From: Neolecta irregularis DAH-3
Lineage: Eukaryota > Ascomycota > Neolectomycetes > Neolectales > Neolectaceae
DNA length: 19,653 nt
Assembly: GCA_001929475.1 (NCBI GenBank)
Contig: LXFE01000503.1
Location: forward strand, 1-19,653
Direction of reading: 5' to 3'
In this document: piece after piece, positions 19,057 through 19,653 of the stretch
Numbering within the stretch: the first letter of the stretch is position 1
How the letters are laid out: every line of letters begins with the position of its first letter
Notes under the pieces: model-generated
Databases searched by the model: none
What the model was told of the DNA's origin: nothing
The model's input: the letters and a program-made list of their open reading frames with translations, nothing else
Made by a program: the position numbers and the translations under genes

Positions 19057-19653
19057 ATTTAATCAGATGTTACTATTTTGTGCTAGACGGTTGAACTTGT
19101 GAGGCTCTGCGGTTACAAATAAGACTAGAATATATTTGACTAAACTTGAATTCTGAGAACCTAGCTAGGTGTGTTCCCTCTAATACTCGTCTTTTCTACA
19201 TGTCGTAAATCCCTTCAGCCTCTTATCGCAATGGCAGCGATATACTAGGTATATCCTTACAAATAGTTAACTCGACGGTGTCTCAATACTATCCAGGTTC
19301 ACTTCTTAAGCATCAGTCAAATGGAATCGATCTCGATGTTTGGAGCAATCCACTTGAAAAAGGATTGGTTGGAGGATACACGTAGTGGCCCTTGGGGATG
19401 TGTGGGCACTATCAAGTCCCACCGCCCGCACACGACCGCACCAGCCGGGTCAGACATAGAGGACGCCGCCAGCTGTGGGCGCCCTCACGATCCAAGACTC
19501 TGGATTCCCATGTGGATAGGGTTCCACACGGACCAGTCAGATGACCGGACAGTGGCGCGCAAGGACGGGTATATAGGTAGCGCCCAACGCGATTAGCGCG
19601 CTAGGCTTAACACTGTATATTAATACCAACGGTTATCACTATTGACGACCCTT
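19057..19653. other. Right-edge stretch with a GC-rich patch, no supported gene
   Basis: The part nearest UTR4 is its promoter. From about 19390 to 19600 the DNA turns clearly GC-rich, unlike the other spacers. It contains a perfect 6-bp inverted repeat, tgtgga at 19511-19516 and tccaca at 19523-19528 with a 6-base loop, a TATA-like gtatatag at 19569-19576, and gcgcccaacgcg at 19580-19591 followed by agcgcg. A 91-codon open frame (19321-19596) starts with ATG but resembles no family and its codons follow the local GC content. It could be the promoter of a gene beyond the window or a remnant of a mobile element's terminal repeat; I see no paired repeat to prove that. Confidence 0.45.

Noticed and set aside
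19321-19596. A 91-codon plus-strand frame with ATG
   Set aside because: Its composition follows the local GC island, it has no family likeness and no nearby splice structure; kept only as part of the right-edge stretch.
1-19653. CRISPR arrays, bacterial operons, integrases or transposases
   Set aside because: No direct-repeat/spacer pattern and no transposase or integrase motif (for example DDE or Tyr-recombinase) was seen; the genes are spliced eukaryotic genes.

Overview
The window is a compact, intron-dense piece of a fungal nuclear genome. The clues are fungal-type orthologues (Sec8, Bre1, Bdp1, Rad23, a FLILHELTA/Mrx11-type mitochondrial protein, Vps3, Coy1/CASP, Utr4, Bmt5), GT-AG and GC-AG introns of only 29-51 nt (mostly 31-41), and AT-rich DNA between genes. 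I do not assign a species or order. I see no bacterial operon, CRISPR array, tRNA, rRNA or convincing transposon. All exon structures come from reading frame, splice dinucleotides and remembered family consensus; no transcript or alignment was available.

Layout: 1-766 has no gene I can support. 767-1678 (-) is an unrecognised gene or decaying pseudogene with apparent frame breaks and a 19-bp tandem duplication that may have become an intron. 1747-2701 (-) is BMT5 (rRNA m3U methyltransferase). 2801-6792 (+) is SEC8 (exocyst, 17 exons). 6815-9241 (-) is BRE1 (H2B ubiquitin ligase, C-terminal RING), with a 21-bp coding minisatellite and a sharp GC shift inside the gene. 9270-10080 (+) is a short BDP1 (TFIIIB). 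10214-11490 (+) is RAD23. 11667-12127 (-) is a FLILHELTA/Mrx11-like mitochondrial protein. 12516-15786 (-) is VPS3/TGFBRAP1-like (CORVET). 15940-18152 (+) is COY1/CASP (Golgi golgin). 18245-19056 (-) is UTR4 (enolase-phosphatase, methionine salvage). 19057-19653 has no supported gene and contains a GC-rich patch.

The genes are unrelated housekeeping functions, with two loose themes: membrane traffic (SEC8, VPS3, COY1) and ubiquitin/chromatin/transcription (BRE1, RAD23, BDP1). Packing is tight. Three divergent pairs share promoters: BMT5/SEC8 99 bp, BRE1/BDP1 28 bp or an overlapping CATG, VPS3/COY1 153 bp. SEC8 and BRE1 converge with 22 bp between stop codons, COY1 and UTR4 with 92 bp.

The most notable signals are: (1) six, possibly seven, of 53 inferred introns use GC donors, far above the roughly 1% usual for eukaryotes; (2) the possible intron born from a 19-bp tandem duplication in the left-edge gene; (3) the base-composition switch and minisatellite within BRE1; (4) the overlapping or nearly overlapping start codons of BRE1 and BDP1. 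I found no clearly new biological system; the unrecognised left-edge gene is the only candidate for an undescribed protein.
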